This document shows, piece by piece, positions 10,901-23,800 of a stretch of DNA of 64,000 nt (within the stretch, counting starts at the first letter, position 1; each line of letters opens with the position of its first letter). Origin of the DNA: Struthio camelus (taxonomy: Eukaryota; Chordata; Aves; Struthioniformes; Struthionidae); NCBI RefSeq assembly GCF_040807025.1, contig NC_090968.1, positions 1,116,001-1,180,000 of the forward strand, read 5' to 3'. The notes under the pieces were generated by a model. That model saw only the letters and a list, made by a program, of their open reading frames with translations, was not told the DNA's origin and made no database searches. Position numbers and translations under genes: made by a program.

Positions 10901-12100
10901 CCTCAGCCCACGTTTCCAACGCGAGGATGCCCAGCCCGGCCGGGCTGTGTGCCCACAGGATGGCAGTAAATCCACGTCGTTTCCCCAGCATCGGCATCTC
11001 CTTGCAGGGCCAACGATTATTTTACCTTTCCTGTTTTCCAGGCCTTTGCAGGATAATGCCTTGGGAACAGGGCAGCCGGGAGCCCGTGCATCGCCGCCCC
11101 CCGCGTCTGCCGTCGCTACCTGCTGAAAAATGGCCCAAACCCTCCCAGGAAACGTGCTCTGCGCAGCAGAGAAAACCGTTTAGTGGCAGCAGCTGTGTGC
11201 ACTGTAATAACGGAAAGAGAAAACAGCAGAAAATGCCTTTCTTTCCCTGAGAATCGCGTGGACGTGCTCATGAGGAGCAGGCCGAATTTATCAGCTTGCA
11301 TTTATTAAGGTTTTACCAAACGCCTCCCAGAGAAAGCAAAAAATAAATCTTAAATGACTGTGACCAGCCCGTTCCCCCAGGCTGGAGCGTCGGACCTGCA
11401 GAAAACCCACCCGCAACCGCCTGCGGCGCCGGTTTCGCTCATGGAAAATGAACTCTCGTGCCCGATTTATGCAAGCAGCCGGCTCAAGCCCTGTGTTTGC
11501 AGGCCCGGGCTCAGGACCGCTTGTCGTTTGTTAAAAGAAAAACCCTGAAAGCGGTCGGAAGAGGGAGACAGAGCCCAGCAGCCCTGCCTTGCGCGGCGTG
11601 CCTCGCGCTCACCTGCCCCCCTACTCCCCAAATCACTGCACCCAGCTCCCGCCGCCCCAAAACCTTCCTATTAACAGCGCGGCTGTTAAAACCGGCAAGG
11701 AAAAACATTTCCTTTGCGGAGAATCACTGTAAAAACATTGCCGTTTTCAAGGACGCAGCTCCTGCAGCCGCCCGGGGCACGAGCAGGAATTCGGCACCTT
11801 CAGAGAGGCCCTGAGGTTTCATTCTGCCTTTTTAAATAAAAGCAGGCTCACGGTTTTGCAGAGCGGTGCAATTCACCCGCCGCGAGCCCGTTTCCCAAAG
11901 CGGGGCGGGCACGGCTATCTGATCCCGCCGGCGCGAGATCCCCTCCGCCAGCACTCTCCGCGTTACCGTGTTGGAAAATAACCCACGATAACCCGTTAAA
12001 CTCCCCTCCTTACCTGGCAGCTGGAAGCCGGCGCTTTAGTGCCACACGGGCCCCAAATTCCGCTCGCGGTGCAAATTTGCAAAAAGCAACAGAAGTCACG
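7943..12100. other. Intergenic: SLC4A5 5' flank / TSPAN15-like 3' flank
   Basis: These 4.2 kb separate the SLC4A5 start from the tetraspanin 3' end. The first few hundred bases (7943-8400) are GC- and CpG-rich and presumably hold the SLC4A5 promoter and 5' UTR; I see no convincing TATA box. The remainder has poly(T) runs (10033-10054, 10266-10280) and no open frame with recognisable homology. Confidence 0.6.
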
Positions 12101-12106
12101 TTTATT
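12101..12106 (-). terminator. Candidate polyadenylation signal, TSPAN15-like
   Basis: TTTATT on the plus strand reads AATAAA on the minus strand, 180 bp after the stop codon. It is the first canonical signal after the stop in this reading. Confidence 0.6.
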
Positions 12107-12285
12107 GCATATTAAAAAATAACAACGATAAGGAGACATGTACAGATGCTTCAAGGTGCCGAGGGAGCGAAGGACCCCACGGCCTTCCCGCGCTCACACA
12201 GCGCTTTTTTTTTTTCCCTTTTTTCACAGCATCCCTCCAGCGCTGCTTCATAATTTCCTCCCACGGCTTTTGCTCCTGCAGTGGC

Positions 12286-12522
12286 TCACACCTGGCTTTG
12301 GCACCCGGCGCCTTCCTCCTCCTCGTCTTCCTCGCCCGCGGCACCGACGGGCACGTAGCCCCCTTCCTTGGGCAGGCACCAGCACCAGCCCGCGCCCGTC
12401 AGGTCCAGCAGCTCCAAGCTGAAATCCCGCAGCTCGAGCCCCTTAAAATCAACCGTGTCCAGCTCGGAGTAGATATCGTCGAGCTTCTGCCAATACAGCC
12501 GGGCCATAACGAGGCCGATGAC
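12286..12522 (-). CDS. TSPAN15-like exon 8 (C-terminus, stop)
   Basis: The acceptor is TAG at 12525-12523 and the stop codon ends at 12286. The 78 codons finish TM4 (VIGLVMARLYW) and encode a 70-residue cytosolic tail. The tail has a Cys-containing element GWCWCLP (likely palmitoylation site), YVPV (a YxxPhi-type sorting motif), a cluster of acidic residues EEDEEEE, and a terminal SQV that fits a class I PDZ ligand. TSPAN15 (294 residues as I recall) ends soon after the Cys element, so the last 25 or so residues are extra. Confidence 0.93.
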   Translation of the reverse strand, partial: VIGLVMARLYWQKLDDIYSELDTVDFKGLELRDFSLELLDLTGAGWCWCLPKEGGYVPVGAAGEEDEEEEGAGCQSQV

Positions 12523-14130
12523 CTAAAAAACACACCGGCAGCAGAGGCGTTAGCTACCCAAACCCCCTCCCGGAGCTCTTCGCGCTTGCAAACCCAGCAT
12601 CCTTTTCTCAGCCCCTTCTCCAACGCTGGTGGGCGCCGCTCCCAATTTCGAGGGGATTCGGGAGCCCTCCGCGCTCCCCAATTACTGATTTCCCAAATTC
12701 CTCCAATTACAGCCCCGAAGGCAAAGCGTTCTCGCCCCGCGCCGGCCGAAAACGCCCAAAGGCGCGAGCGCGTCGCGGCACGGCTCCAAGTCCCCGCGCA
12801 AAGGTCTGCAGCGCTTCCGAGGTCCAACCGCTTTCCCCGCCACGACCTGCGTAAAACCTCCCGTAACCTTTGGAAAAGAGCAACTTCCCGAAATCTCTGC
12901 TGTCAAAGCGACAGGTTCGTTGCTAAACTCGGGAAGGTGCCCATGCCCGATGGCCGGGCGCCGCTTAGCCCGACGCGACCAGGCGCGGGAAAACGGCAAA
13001 GAGCGGGAGGCGAGCCAGGGCTTTTGCTCCCGCTTCGGTTGTGCCGGGAGCGAGGCGGTCCGTCTGCTGGCTGCCGGGGGGGAAAAATACGCTTCAGGCC
13101 CCCCAAAATTTCCACCCGTGCAAGGGGTTTTCGAGGCGTCACCCGATGTTTTCCATAAAATGATGCAACGGTCGCGGCGAGGAGCGAGACGGCGGCGGGG
13201 GAACGGGCAAGGTTAAAAGCAGCTGCAAGGCGGAATTTGCCGAGGAGGGTGACGGGAACAATCGGAGCATTTTTAGCACATGGTCTTTTTGGCATTAACC
13301 CTTTACTCAATGCACGAGACTGGGATGGACCGTTTCTGGGGTTTTCCGGTTGTTTTGTGAACACTGCTGGCCCGCATCCTCTCGGCATGACGTTGCTTAT
13401 AGCAAACCCGTAAGCAAATCGCACCCGCAGCATTTACGAGCGCGTGCCCAGCGCTATCGTTCCCTCCTATTAGCGCATCATCGCTGGAAAGATTAAACCT
13501 CCCCCCCGACAGCGCACGGCGAGCAAACCCCCGTGAAACAACGCGGCTCGGGGCCCGCACGTCATCTCTCCTCCCGGAGCCAAACGCTAATTCCAGACCG
13601 ATGTTCCCGCTTAATGAAAACAACAACTACAAAAAGCTGTCAGGAATATGGATGCGTTCAATATCGCAGGCACCGAGGGCCCCGCGTTTCCCCAAAGCAA
13701 AAAGCCCTCTAACTCGCAGGCTGATTTTATTGCGTTGCAACATCGCGGAGCGTTTTATTGCAACCGAATCGAGACCAGGGCTAAAAAATAAAAAAATTAA
13801 AAAGCTGCTCTTCTTCCCTCGCTTCCCCAGCTCGTAATCATAAACCCCATGGAGCGAGGGGAGAAACTGCTCCAAACCTACTGCTCGCTGCGAGCTATAA
13901 AACCGGCGATTCTTTCCGCGCGGCGTTTGGCAAAGCACAGCAACGGCCGCTACCTCTTGAGGTCTCTATTCTGCCACTTTCCGAGCCATTTTCATGGGAT
14001 TCAAATGCACAGAGGGGACAATTTCATCTAGTAGATGCAGCAACCCAGTGTTGGCAAGGACGGCAGCATCCCTACAATAGATCCAAGGCCCTTTCCATCC
14101 CTAGGGAGCATTATAGATATGAATACCAGC

Positions 14131-14193
14131 ATATATATATACATATTGCATCTATAAATTGCAGAGACAGATATCTATATATACACACACACG
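14131..14193. repeat. TA/CA-rich microsatellite patch
   Basis: Short (TA)n and (CA)n runs at 14131-14146 and 14171-14193, separated by a nonrepetitive spacer, in intron 7 of the TSPAN15-like gene. Confidence 0.85.
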
Positions 14194-16561
14194 CTTATCT
14201 CTTGCTACGCGTGCAATCTGCACGGGTCACGTCATACAAATTTTGGTGGCACCCCAGGTCTGGGACGCGCCGGGCTGGCAGCTATGGGGAAAAAGCGCGC
14301 GCCACAAAGCGGCCGAACCCAGCCCTGAGCCTTGATACCGGCTCTCAAAAACTGCTGCCGAGGGGAAAACGCTGCCGCTATCAACACCAACGTGCAAACG
14401 AGTCTTCAGGTTCCTGCCACCTCAGTTTTTCTGCTTTTACGTTACAGCCCAACCATGAAGGCTTGTGCCAAACCCAGGAGTTTCCCGCGGGGGTTTGCAA
14501 GTCCGCGCCAGGGGATCGCTTGGGCAAGCCGCTGAGAGCAGACGAGAAACCCGTTATTTACTTCCCCAAGCTAGCAATTATTTCTAGCTAATGGTGACAA
14601 TAGTTTTAAGTCAGTGCAATATCTTAATTAAGCTTCCGGCGCTGGTTTGCTGTAGTGCTAAGCGGGAACGCCGCTGCTCCCAGCTCATCGCCCCGGAGCG
14701 GGGGAGTTAAGTACATATCGCACCCGGTGCTGCACCTGGCCGAGCAAAGGTGATACAAGGTAGGGCTTACGCGTCCCATAGACTGAAGAAATCAGTTTAT
14801 GCACTGCTATTACTCTAAAGCACGAAGAGCCATCTTATATTACGAGGGAACGTGGCAGCTCGCTGGTGGGCTCGCTCTTCCCACGCCTGCGCACGCCTAA
14901 AAGGGCTTTTTTCCAACTGCTAAATACAAGATTTTAGGGTTTTTTTTTTTTTTTTGCCTCCCGTCTGGCATTTCAAGTGAGAGAGCAGATCCAAGCGGAC
15001 GCGCCGTCACGGATCCGCCGGGAAAAACCCGGATTTAGCAAAGCCCCGGCGCCAGCCTCGCCTGGATGCGAGGCAGCTGCAAAGCGGCCGGCACCGGGGA
15101 GGCTCCTCCAGAAGAGGAGCCCCGAAAGCCCTTTCCAGGGTGATCTGTCAGGCAAGGCTCGTTTGGACTTTTGCATAAGTAGGGGGGGGAAAAATAAAAA
15201 ACCCCAAAAAAACCTAAGGTGGAAAGCAGCAACGCCATCGCGCATGAGAGCCGCGGACGGGTGACAGCGAGGCGAACGCAGCTCCCGCTCCTGATAGAGC
15301 GGCGAGACAAGCTCTGGGCACGGAGGGAAGAACCCGTCTGCCCCCGGGGGTCTTCTGAAAGCAAAACTTTCTGCAAAAACAAAAAACAAACAAAAAAAAA
15401 CCCCAAACCCCGCTTTCTTCGTGCAAACCTCGCGGGTTTGCTTCTTGCCCGCCGGGGCGGCTGTAGGAGCTGGGCCACGCTAAACGGAAGAGCTGAGCGA
15501 TGTCGAGCTTTCCCGGAGCTAACCACGTGAAGGGCCAGCGTTTATCTTCTGTTGGCTCCTTCCTCCCGCAAGCTGAGGTTTATAAGCCAGGGCTCTCTGT
15601 GGCGCTCGCCGAGCGCAGAGGGAAAAACCCCTTCGAGTCCCCTCTTCCGCTTCCCTCGACGGTCTGAGAAGAAAATCGGAACAACTCAGGCGTCCAAAAG
15701 CAATGAAATTACAAGCTCCCCGCCTTGCAAAAAAGGGAGACTTTGGCCGCGGCGGCGATCGGCGCGCCGGCAAACGTGGAGCTCGCCCTCGCCGGGGAGG
15801 CGCTAAGCGGCGCCGGAGCGGCGCTCCCGGCGGGCAACGCGTACCCGCCGCGGGGCTGCTGCTTGCTCGGCAGCCGCCCACAGCTAGGGGCTTTCGAGAG
15901 CGATGAGCTATCGGAGCGAACGCGAGTCTTGCTGAGGACCGCGGGACGACGGCGGCGGCGGCCGCCCGCCCGCCGCGGGGACCGAGGGCTCGGAGGCGCT
16001 CGGCCGCAGGCGCGGACGCCCCTCGCCGAGCGGCCGCCACGAGGCTGCTCCGTCCCCAAGGCTGCATCCGTCGGCCGCGCTCCGTCCCACCCGCGCCGGC
16101 CGACCTGGGAAGCTCAGCCGGGGTCCCCGGCGGAAAGCGAAGGAAGGTGACTACGTCCAGCGAGGCGGGCGGGAGGAAGAGCTCCAGAATTAACGCTTTT
16201 CCAGAGTTTCCCAAAGCAGGCGCGTCCAGGGATCGCCCCCCGCCTCGGGCGCCGAGCTGCTTCAAAAGCTCTCGGCGGTCGCTGCCCGGGCTCGCCGCGA
16301 AGGCCGCGGACGGCGCGTCCAGGGGCCAAGGAGCAAAGGCCGAGGACGCCGGGCTCCTTTCGGTCGAAGGTGCGTTTCCGGCGCGCTGAGAGCTCCTTCG
16401 GATCCTCCCTCGAACTCAGGCCGAGGCACGAGCGAGAAAGCAACGCGGAGCAAAGAGCCCCGACCCCGCGCCGCGGCGGGCGGCGGAGAAAACCGGGTAG
16501 AAAAAACCACCGCGCACCGCCTCTCCCTTCCCGAAAAGGAGGGGAGGGACGCGGCACCCAC

Positions 16562-16678
16562 CTGCGGGAGCAGCAGGGCGCAGACGATGCCCGCGGTGGC
16601 CTCCACGTTGTCTTTGAGCCACAGCCCCACGGCGTGGACGCAGCCCCGCACGTGGATGACCTCGAGCAGCTCCAGGCG
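16562..16678 (-). CDS. TSPAN15-like exon 7
   Basis: The acceptor CAG is at 16681-16679 and the donor GTGGGT starts at 16561. The 39 codons encode the end of the large loop with the eighth cysteine (VIHVRGCVHAVGLWLKDN) and most of TM4 (ATAGIVCALLLPQ). Confidence 0.95.
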
Positions 16679-16952
16679 CTGCGAGCGGAGGGCAAGGACG
16701 CCGGTCAGCCAGGGCGAGAGCCGGGGCAACCGACCAAAGGGAAGGGGGACAGGGGGAAAAAAGGGAAAAAATGAGTCAAACGGGTGCACCGAATCGGGCT
16801 GGAAAGCCATAAATCAGTGCGTGCCTCCTGCTGCTCTCCAGTGATTTATCAACGCGAAACCTGTCTCAGCCCTTCATCTTCCCTCCCCGAAGGCTGTTTC
16901 CGCTGAAAGCGAGGAACTAAAGCTATTAACTTGTCTGGGGAGCAAAAGGAAA

Positions 16953-17018
16953 ATACATATATATACACATATATACACATATATATACATATATATACAT
17001 ATATATATATCTATATCT
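16953..17018. repeat. TATACACA-type microsatellite
   Basis: About 66 bp of alternating TA with interspersed CA (ACATATATACACAT-type units) in intron 6 of the TSPAN15-like gene. Confidence 0.9.
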
Positions 17019-17150
17019 TGATCTGATTCTTGGGCAAGAAACCCCCAGCAGGCCAGCCCCTGCTTTGAGGCCGTGCAGCAGGAAAAAGGAATTGGGAAGA
17101 AAACGTAATAATTGCCCCAAAGTTCTAGGGAATTAGCAAGCCTGAAGGAC

Positions 17151-17195
17151 AAAATAATAAGAATAAGAATAAGAATAATAAGAATAATAAGAAGA
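17151..17195. repeat. (AATAAG)n-type microsatellite
   Basis: Interrupted AATAAG/AATAAT units, 140 bp from tetraspanin exon 6. Confidence 0.9.
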
Positions 17196-17333
17196 AAGTA
17201 TTCCCGGGTGAAAAGCAGCGCTGTGATTTTCACTGAGCTTTTGCCTTTGGGGGAGGATGTGATTTCTCGTGCCCAGGGCAGGAGGTCGCCCGAACGCATC
17301 TGCGTCCGGAGAAAGGGGGAAAGCGTACGTCAC

Positions 17334-17387
17334 CTCTTTACCGAGCGTCCTGTATCCGCACAGGGTGTTGACGACTTCCCCGGGCGC
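17334..17387 (-). CDS. TSPAN15-like exon 6 (18 codons)
   Basis: The acceptor CAG is at 17390-17388 and the donor GTGACG starts at 17333. The short exon encodes APGEVVNTLCGYRTLGKE and carries the seventh loop cysteine (196). It matches TSPAN15 E-VVNTMCGYKT-KE and is needed to keep the TspanC8 count. Confidence 0.92.
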
Positions 17388-17929
17388 CTGCCGACCAACG
17401 GAGAAGCGGGCCAGGCTGAGAGAACGGAAGCAAAAAACACCCGAAACTCCCCTCCGTTTTCTCCGCCTCCCCTCCCTCGCGGCAAAGGGGAATTTAGCGG
17501 CGACGGGACGCGCTGGACCCTCCGGAGATCGGGTCGGGGTTTCTCCGAAGCCTGTTTGTTTTTGCAAACAGGGGTTCGCAATGAAGAGAAACGCCGTTTC
17601 CCGCGGCGGCTGCGGGAGCGAGGGCACCGTTCCTCGCAAGGGAGAGGCTGTTCCCGGCGCGGGCTGCAGCCCGGGCGGCGGCGTTTCGTTTGCTGACTTA
17701 GCGCCCCAAATTGCAGGCACGGAGCGGGTGGAAAAATACAGGAGAAAAAAGCCGGCGCCCCTCTCCAGCGCAAAGAAAGGGCAAATACGTGAATTTCTAA
17801 TCCCATCCTTAAGAGCCGGCAAAGATGCTTAATCAGGGCGCTGATCAGAGGTGAGAATTATCACTGCCGCTCGTTGGCACGGCAGACTCCTGCTCGTAAT
17901 TAACACCGCTCAAATTTCCCCCTTTTTTA

Positions 17930-18271
<342 letters not shown>

Positions 18272-18622
18272 TCAGCTACTTTTGCAGGGCTAAAAGCGTT
18301 GCCGGGCTAAAGGGCGCTGTTAGACGCCGCAAGTCTAACAGGCGTTTCTCTCCCCGTCAGGTTAAATCAGAGCTCGGACGGTGCAGCTACAGAAAGAAAA
18401 AAAAGCTACAAAGGAAAAGCTGGGGTTTTTTTTTCCTTCGGTTCAGAGAATAGGAGGAGGGAGGGAAAAAAGAAAAAAGGACTTTAATGACACAGTCGTT
18501 TTCTGTTCCCTGCAGGATAAAAGCAGGCTTTTTATATAGCAAGTCATCCCAAACCCGTTTGCAGCTTCCCCGCGGTAAGAAAAGCCTCACGGGCGGCAGG
18601 CAGGAGAGGTGCGTGCTTGACA

Positions 18623-18673
18623 GCACACCCATATACACACCTATATACACACCTATATACACGCGCGCACATA
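18623..18673. repeat. 10-bp tandem repeat TATACACACC
   Basis: About four units of a decamer ending in a CG/CA patch, in intron 4 of the TSPAN15-like gene. Confidence 0.88.
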
Positions 18674-19587
18674 TGTCGCGATATATTCACTAACCAAGCA
18701 CCCAGAATAGGCATCTACAGGCAAAGCTGATAATTTGGGCCATAATCCCGGTAACGCATCACTGCCCGGCGCTTTGTTCTGTTATGCAGGAAAGGACCGG
18801 TCGCTACTCGTTATTTGTTATTAAGGGATAGCGGTTTAAGCGCTGGTTTAAGTGGAGGCAGCTGAGTCTCACTTAGAGCATCGCTCAAGAGGGGTTTAAG
18901 GCTCGAGGGCTACAATCACAGCGCCGCAATTTCCCGTCCTTTGTTTTAGCCCGGGGGCGGGGGGAGAGATTCGGGATGAGCATCTCCCCTGCAAAAGCTT
19001 TGAATACAAGCTCAAGCGGGGAAGCAGAAAGAAAAACGTTGTTTAAAAAAAAAAAAAGGGTGGGGGGAGAGTATGCGAACGGCACACCTCGCCTTTGGAG
19101 ATACGGAAACCTGCCCGGAAAGATCTCTGTTTTTTCCAGGAGATTTGCAGCCCCAGAAAAAGTCTCACTCGGGACCTCGGCGTGCATTTGCAGACTGCTC
19201 GCGCGGAGACGGCGGGGGGGGGGACCCGAATTACAGCGACCGGGGCAAAAACTGTAAAAAGAGATGAAGATCGGAGCCCCAAAGCGATCGCGGGTCGAGA
19301 CAGCCCCGGCCGGGCACCCAAGGGACGGGGACGCGCTCGGCGGCGGCGGCGAGGTCTGACGCCTCGGGCAGAGGTTAAGCGCGCTTTGTGTTACGTCTTG
19401 TTCGCTCCCGAGAGACCCTTTCTCGGGAAGCAGCGCGTTAAACTGAAAAGAAAAGAAAAACCCCGCTATCGATTTCTTCCCGTAGCGATTATCTCGCGGC
19501 TGCTTCATGACGAGTTTCGGAAGCGTCGCTGCGCGGACGGCGGCGGGGAGGGAGGTTCAGCTGAAGCCCTTGGGAGAAAAAAATACA

Positions 19588-20058
<471 letters not shown>

Positions 20059-20810
20059 CTACGCGGGGTCCGGCCGCCTCGGCAGGGATGCGACCTGCCT
20101 CTTCTTTCAACCCTCTCCCCCCCCGCAAAAAATAAAAGAGCTGCCCGGAGGGGCCCCCAATCCCAGCGCTTTGGGGACCGCAGGCAGAGGGAGCAGGGCG
20201 GGTTTCGCGCCGACGGGCACGAAAACGCGGCAGTGTGCGCATCTCCTCCCCGGCAAAGCATCGAGCTGTTTGCACGTGGGGGATCGATTTTTAAAGCCTT
20301 TAAGGACAGATATTAGATTTTCTGCTCCCGCACCGGGCGCTCTTTGAGCCGGCAGAGATCGCGATCCCCCGTTTAATCCTTTGATCGATTGCGATGGCAA
20401 GCCACAAATCGAAAGCGGCAGGGCTTCTCGGGCCGAAGGACACCCGTCGGGAGCGTTTACGACCTGTCCGGTTCAGCCATATCTCAAAATACCTCTCGCC
20501 ACTGCAAGCCGTCGCTCAACACAATCGAGGCAAGGGAAAAAACCCAGTCGTTGGCTGGCGCGGGGGCTCCGGGTGCTGCTGCGCATCCCCGAGACCGCGC
20601 GGGAGACGCGGTCCCAGGAGAGACGAGCAACGCAAAGCGCCCTGCGCCAAGGGATGCTCAGGACCGGGGAGAAATCCCCACCCTGACGCTAGGCGGGACG
20701 GCCCCGCGCAAGCGGCCCAAGCGCCGGCTGAGCGCGCGCCCTGCTCCCGAGCGAGCGGGTGCCGCTAATTTCCTTATTCCCCCTCCCCAGGATGCTTTAA
20801 TTGCGCTCAC

Positions 20811-20885
20811 CTTGTTCTCAAAGATGATCTCGGCGAGTATCAGCAGCAGCTCCGCGACGAAGAGCGCCAGGAGGATCCAGAAAAA
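20811..20885 (-). CDS. TSPAN15-like exon 3
   Basis: The acceptor CAG is at 20888-20886 and the donor GTGAGC starts at 20810. The 25 codons encode TM3 (FFWILLALFVAELLLILAEI, then IFENK). The Glu inside TM3 is typical of tetraspanins. Confidence 0.92.
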
Positions 20886-23800
20886 CTGCGCGGGGGAAGA
20901 GCGAGGGATTAGCGCGCCGCACGCGGACAGCCCCAGAGCCCAAATCACAGCCTTTCACTACGCTCTCCCCGGCGAGCTGCAACGATCCCGGTCCCACCGC
21001 GGGAAAAAGCTTTCTCCCTTTTGGGAAAAGCAGCAGGACGGACGGACGGACGGCAGCAGAGTCGGATTGATGCTACTTCTCTCGCTTCTGCCAAAATGGG
21101 CAGTGGCGACAAATTGGGCTGGAAAGCAACGTTGAAACGGTTAAAACTAGAAGGCCTGACGTCCCCGCAGCCATCACCCGTCGTCCTCCCAACACCCCGC
21201 TCCCTGCCCGAGGGCCGGCGTCGGGGGATGACGTCTGGCTTTGCTAAGGACGCGCAGCTGGTTTTGCCCTGCAAACCGTCTCCCCAAGGCTACGTCGCTC
21301 GGCGCCCTGGGCGAATCGCCGGAAAAGGTGGGTGGCACGTTCCCGGGCGCAACGAGCTAAAGCCCAAAAAGCGACTTCAAAAAAGGGCAGGTAATTCATG
21401 AGCCCGATGTTAATCCTGACCGCTGGTTTACGAGCGCGTCCTGGCTGCAAAGCGGCGCTCAGGGCGAGTGTCCCCAGGACCTGTGCGCCCAGAAAGGAGT
21501 TACCGAGCGCGGCGAGACCAAAATACGGCAAAATACCACGGTTTTACTCAGCCGGCCCCGCTCGAGCGTGGTGCCGCACGTGTTTGCTAAGAGCCACCCA
21601 GCACGACTGCCCCGGAAGGAACAGCCCCGCTTGCCTCGTTACCCAAATGAGTTTATAATGGGCTGGGTGCAACTAGGCAGGGAATCCTGTATTTGCAGAA
21701 GACAACGAACCAAACCTCCCAGCTGGTGTTTTGCAGCTGGAGATGCTGCCCGGATTCCCGCGCACGTGCGGGAAGCGATGCAAGGAAACCCAAGAGTATA
21801 TCGGATTTCTAAAAGTCAGCGGGATGCAGCTTGGAAAAGCAAAGCGAGACGCCTCCAAAAGCACAAAGCCTGCAGCTCCTTCCAGAAACTCTGACTTTTA
21901 ATCCAAGAGGCCCCGTGCGTAGGATGCTCGATGTATTTTTTCTCTATTCTTTCTAAGGTCTTGGCCATTGCACGCTGTGCACCGATTTCTCTGTCGCCCA
22001 CTATCTCTCTCCGGATCCTCTGTTTCCTTCTTTTGATCCAAATTTCTACTGCGCGGCTTGTCAAGTCACGGATCTAAAACGCAAAATTCCTACAATCCTA
22101 TTCAGCCTACTCTGTGCGTACTGAAATCAAGCTTGACGTTGCAATCCCAAGGAGCCTTGGCTGGTTGGCAAACAAACGTGGGTCTGTTCTGCATAAATCC
22201 GTGGGATTTCCGGACAACGCGCGGCACAACCGCTCTTCGCAGGATGCCACCGCGTTGCGACGGAGCCGCTTCAGCCCCTGTATCTGCGTCCCGTGTTCGA
22301 GGGCAAACTGCCGGCCGCATCCGCGACCGCGCAGGAAATTCTCGCCAGCTTTTGCAGGGAGAAAACAGCCCATAAAGCTTTCAGCCACTCATTTGTCTCA
22401 CCCGAGATGGCCGAAGCGGGGAAAAATTTCTCGAGTCTTATTAAATTAACGCTCGCCGGAGCCAGCTCCCTTTACAGAGCTCATCAATCCCAACCGTCGC
22501 GATCAATTATCCCATTTAATTCGCCCAACGACTTTGGCAAGAAAGACCAATCGTCCCTACTCCGGCACCTCCAAGCCGCTCTTTTACCGGCTCCTTCCCT
22601 CCTTTCACGAGCCTCCGGCGCCGTTTTCGTTCCGGTTAATCTTGCCCGAAGCCAAAGCGAGCGCGGGAGAGAGGCACCCGGGCCCCGAGGGGCAACGGCA
22701 GAGCCGCGTCCCGGCCCGCCGGCAGAAAAACCGCTCGCTCCGAAGCGGCTGGATCCCGACCCAAACTCTTGCTGGGAACCACCCCTTCAACCCTGGCAGA
22801 AGCGATATACAGGATATATGTTATATATATGCAGATAATTGCACGTATATGCGTGTCACGTGGGTGGATATGCGTCGACGCACGCACCTCGCTTTGCACC
22901 TCGGAAGCGTCTCCTCCTTTTTTCATCTTTTCAGGCGAGTCAGAGCCGAGGGGCAGGTGCCACGGGAAGGTCTGGGTGCGCCGAGGCGGCGGCACAGGGA
23001 TTAACCCCCAGGGATTTAGCGGGGAGCCAGCCCGCGCTTTTGCAGGCTCCTGAGCTCCGGCGCGCTCGTGACACCTGGGGCCGCACGACGAAGGCGGAAG
23101 TGTCAAAAATGCGACGTGCAGACCCAAAACCCCCATTTCACATCCCTCCCCCCGGCCGGCGGTGAAGAAACGCCTGCGATCCAGCTTCTCTTCCTGCAAA
23201 GCCCCATCGTTTTTCCTAATGAAGTGCTAGAGCTTTCTCCCACGGCGAGCTGCTCTTTTTAAGGTTTTTCTTATGTGTGGTTTTTTTTTTTTTTTTTTGG
23301 AATGACACTTGCAAGTAGCTCTTCCTTGGAAAAAAACAAATACTTGTTTATTCCTGCACGTAACTCAAGCTTTCAAGGTCCCTTTGAAGAAGAAAACAAA
23401 GCAAAACAAAACCCAAGATCTGTCAGGAACGCCTCCCTCCCGGGGATTAAAAGAGGACGGCGAAGCCCAGATGCTCCAGCTCCGAGACTTTGCTGAGCAC
23501 CTCCTGTTTCATCGATGCAGAAATAACCCTCGCTGCCTTGCACAGCGCCCAGGACATTATTTTTCCCATGCAAACTGTCCTTTTTTATTTATAGGGTGCC
23601 CAACGGCCCCTTTTTCTGCCCACCCACCGCGGCTGGGAGCTCAGGCTTGCACCAAATACGTTTTGCAGGGAGGAAACCGCAGTCCTGATGCCAAGGGAGC
23701 CTCTGCTCCCTCCAAGACTAAATCTGACCCTTTCTGCTTCGTTCCTGCTAGAAAAATCTCCTCTTTTCCCCCATCCTGGCTTTTACACCCTGCAGCTGGG

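Noticed and set aside
12298-13158. Plus-strand open frame of 286 codons overlapping the tetraspanin last exon
   Set aside because: Antisense shadow of the real exon followed by GC-rich intron; no homology.
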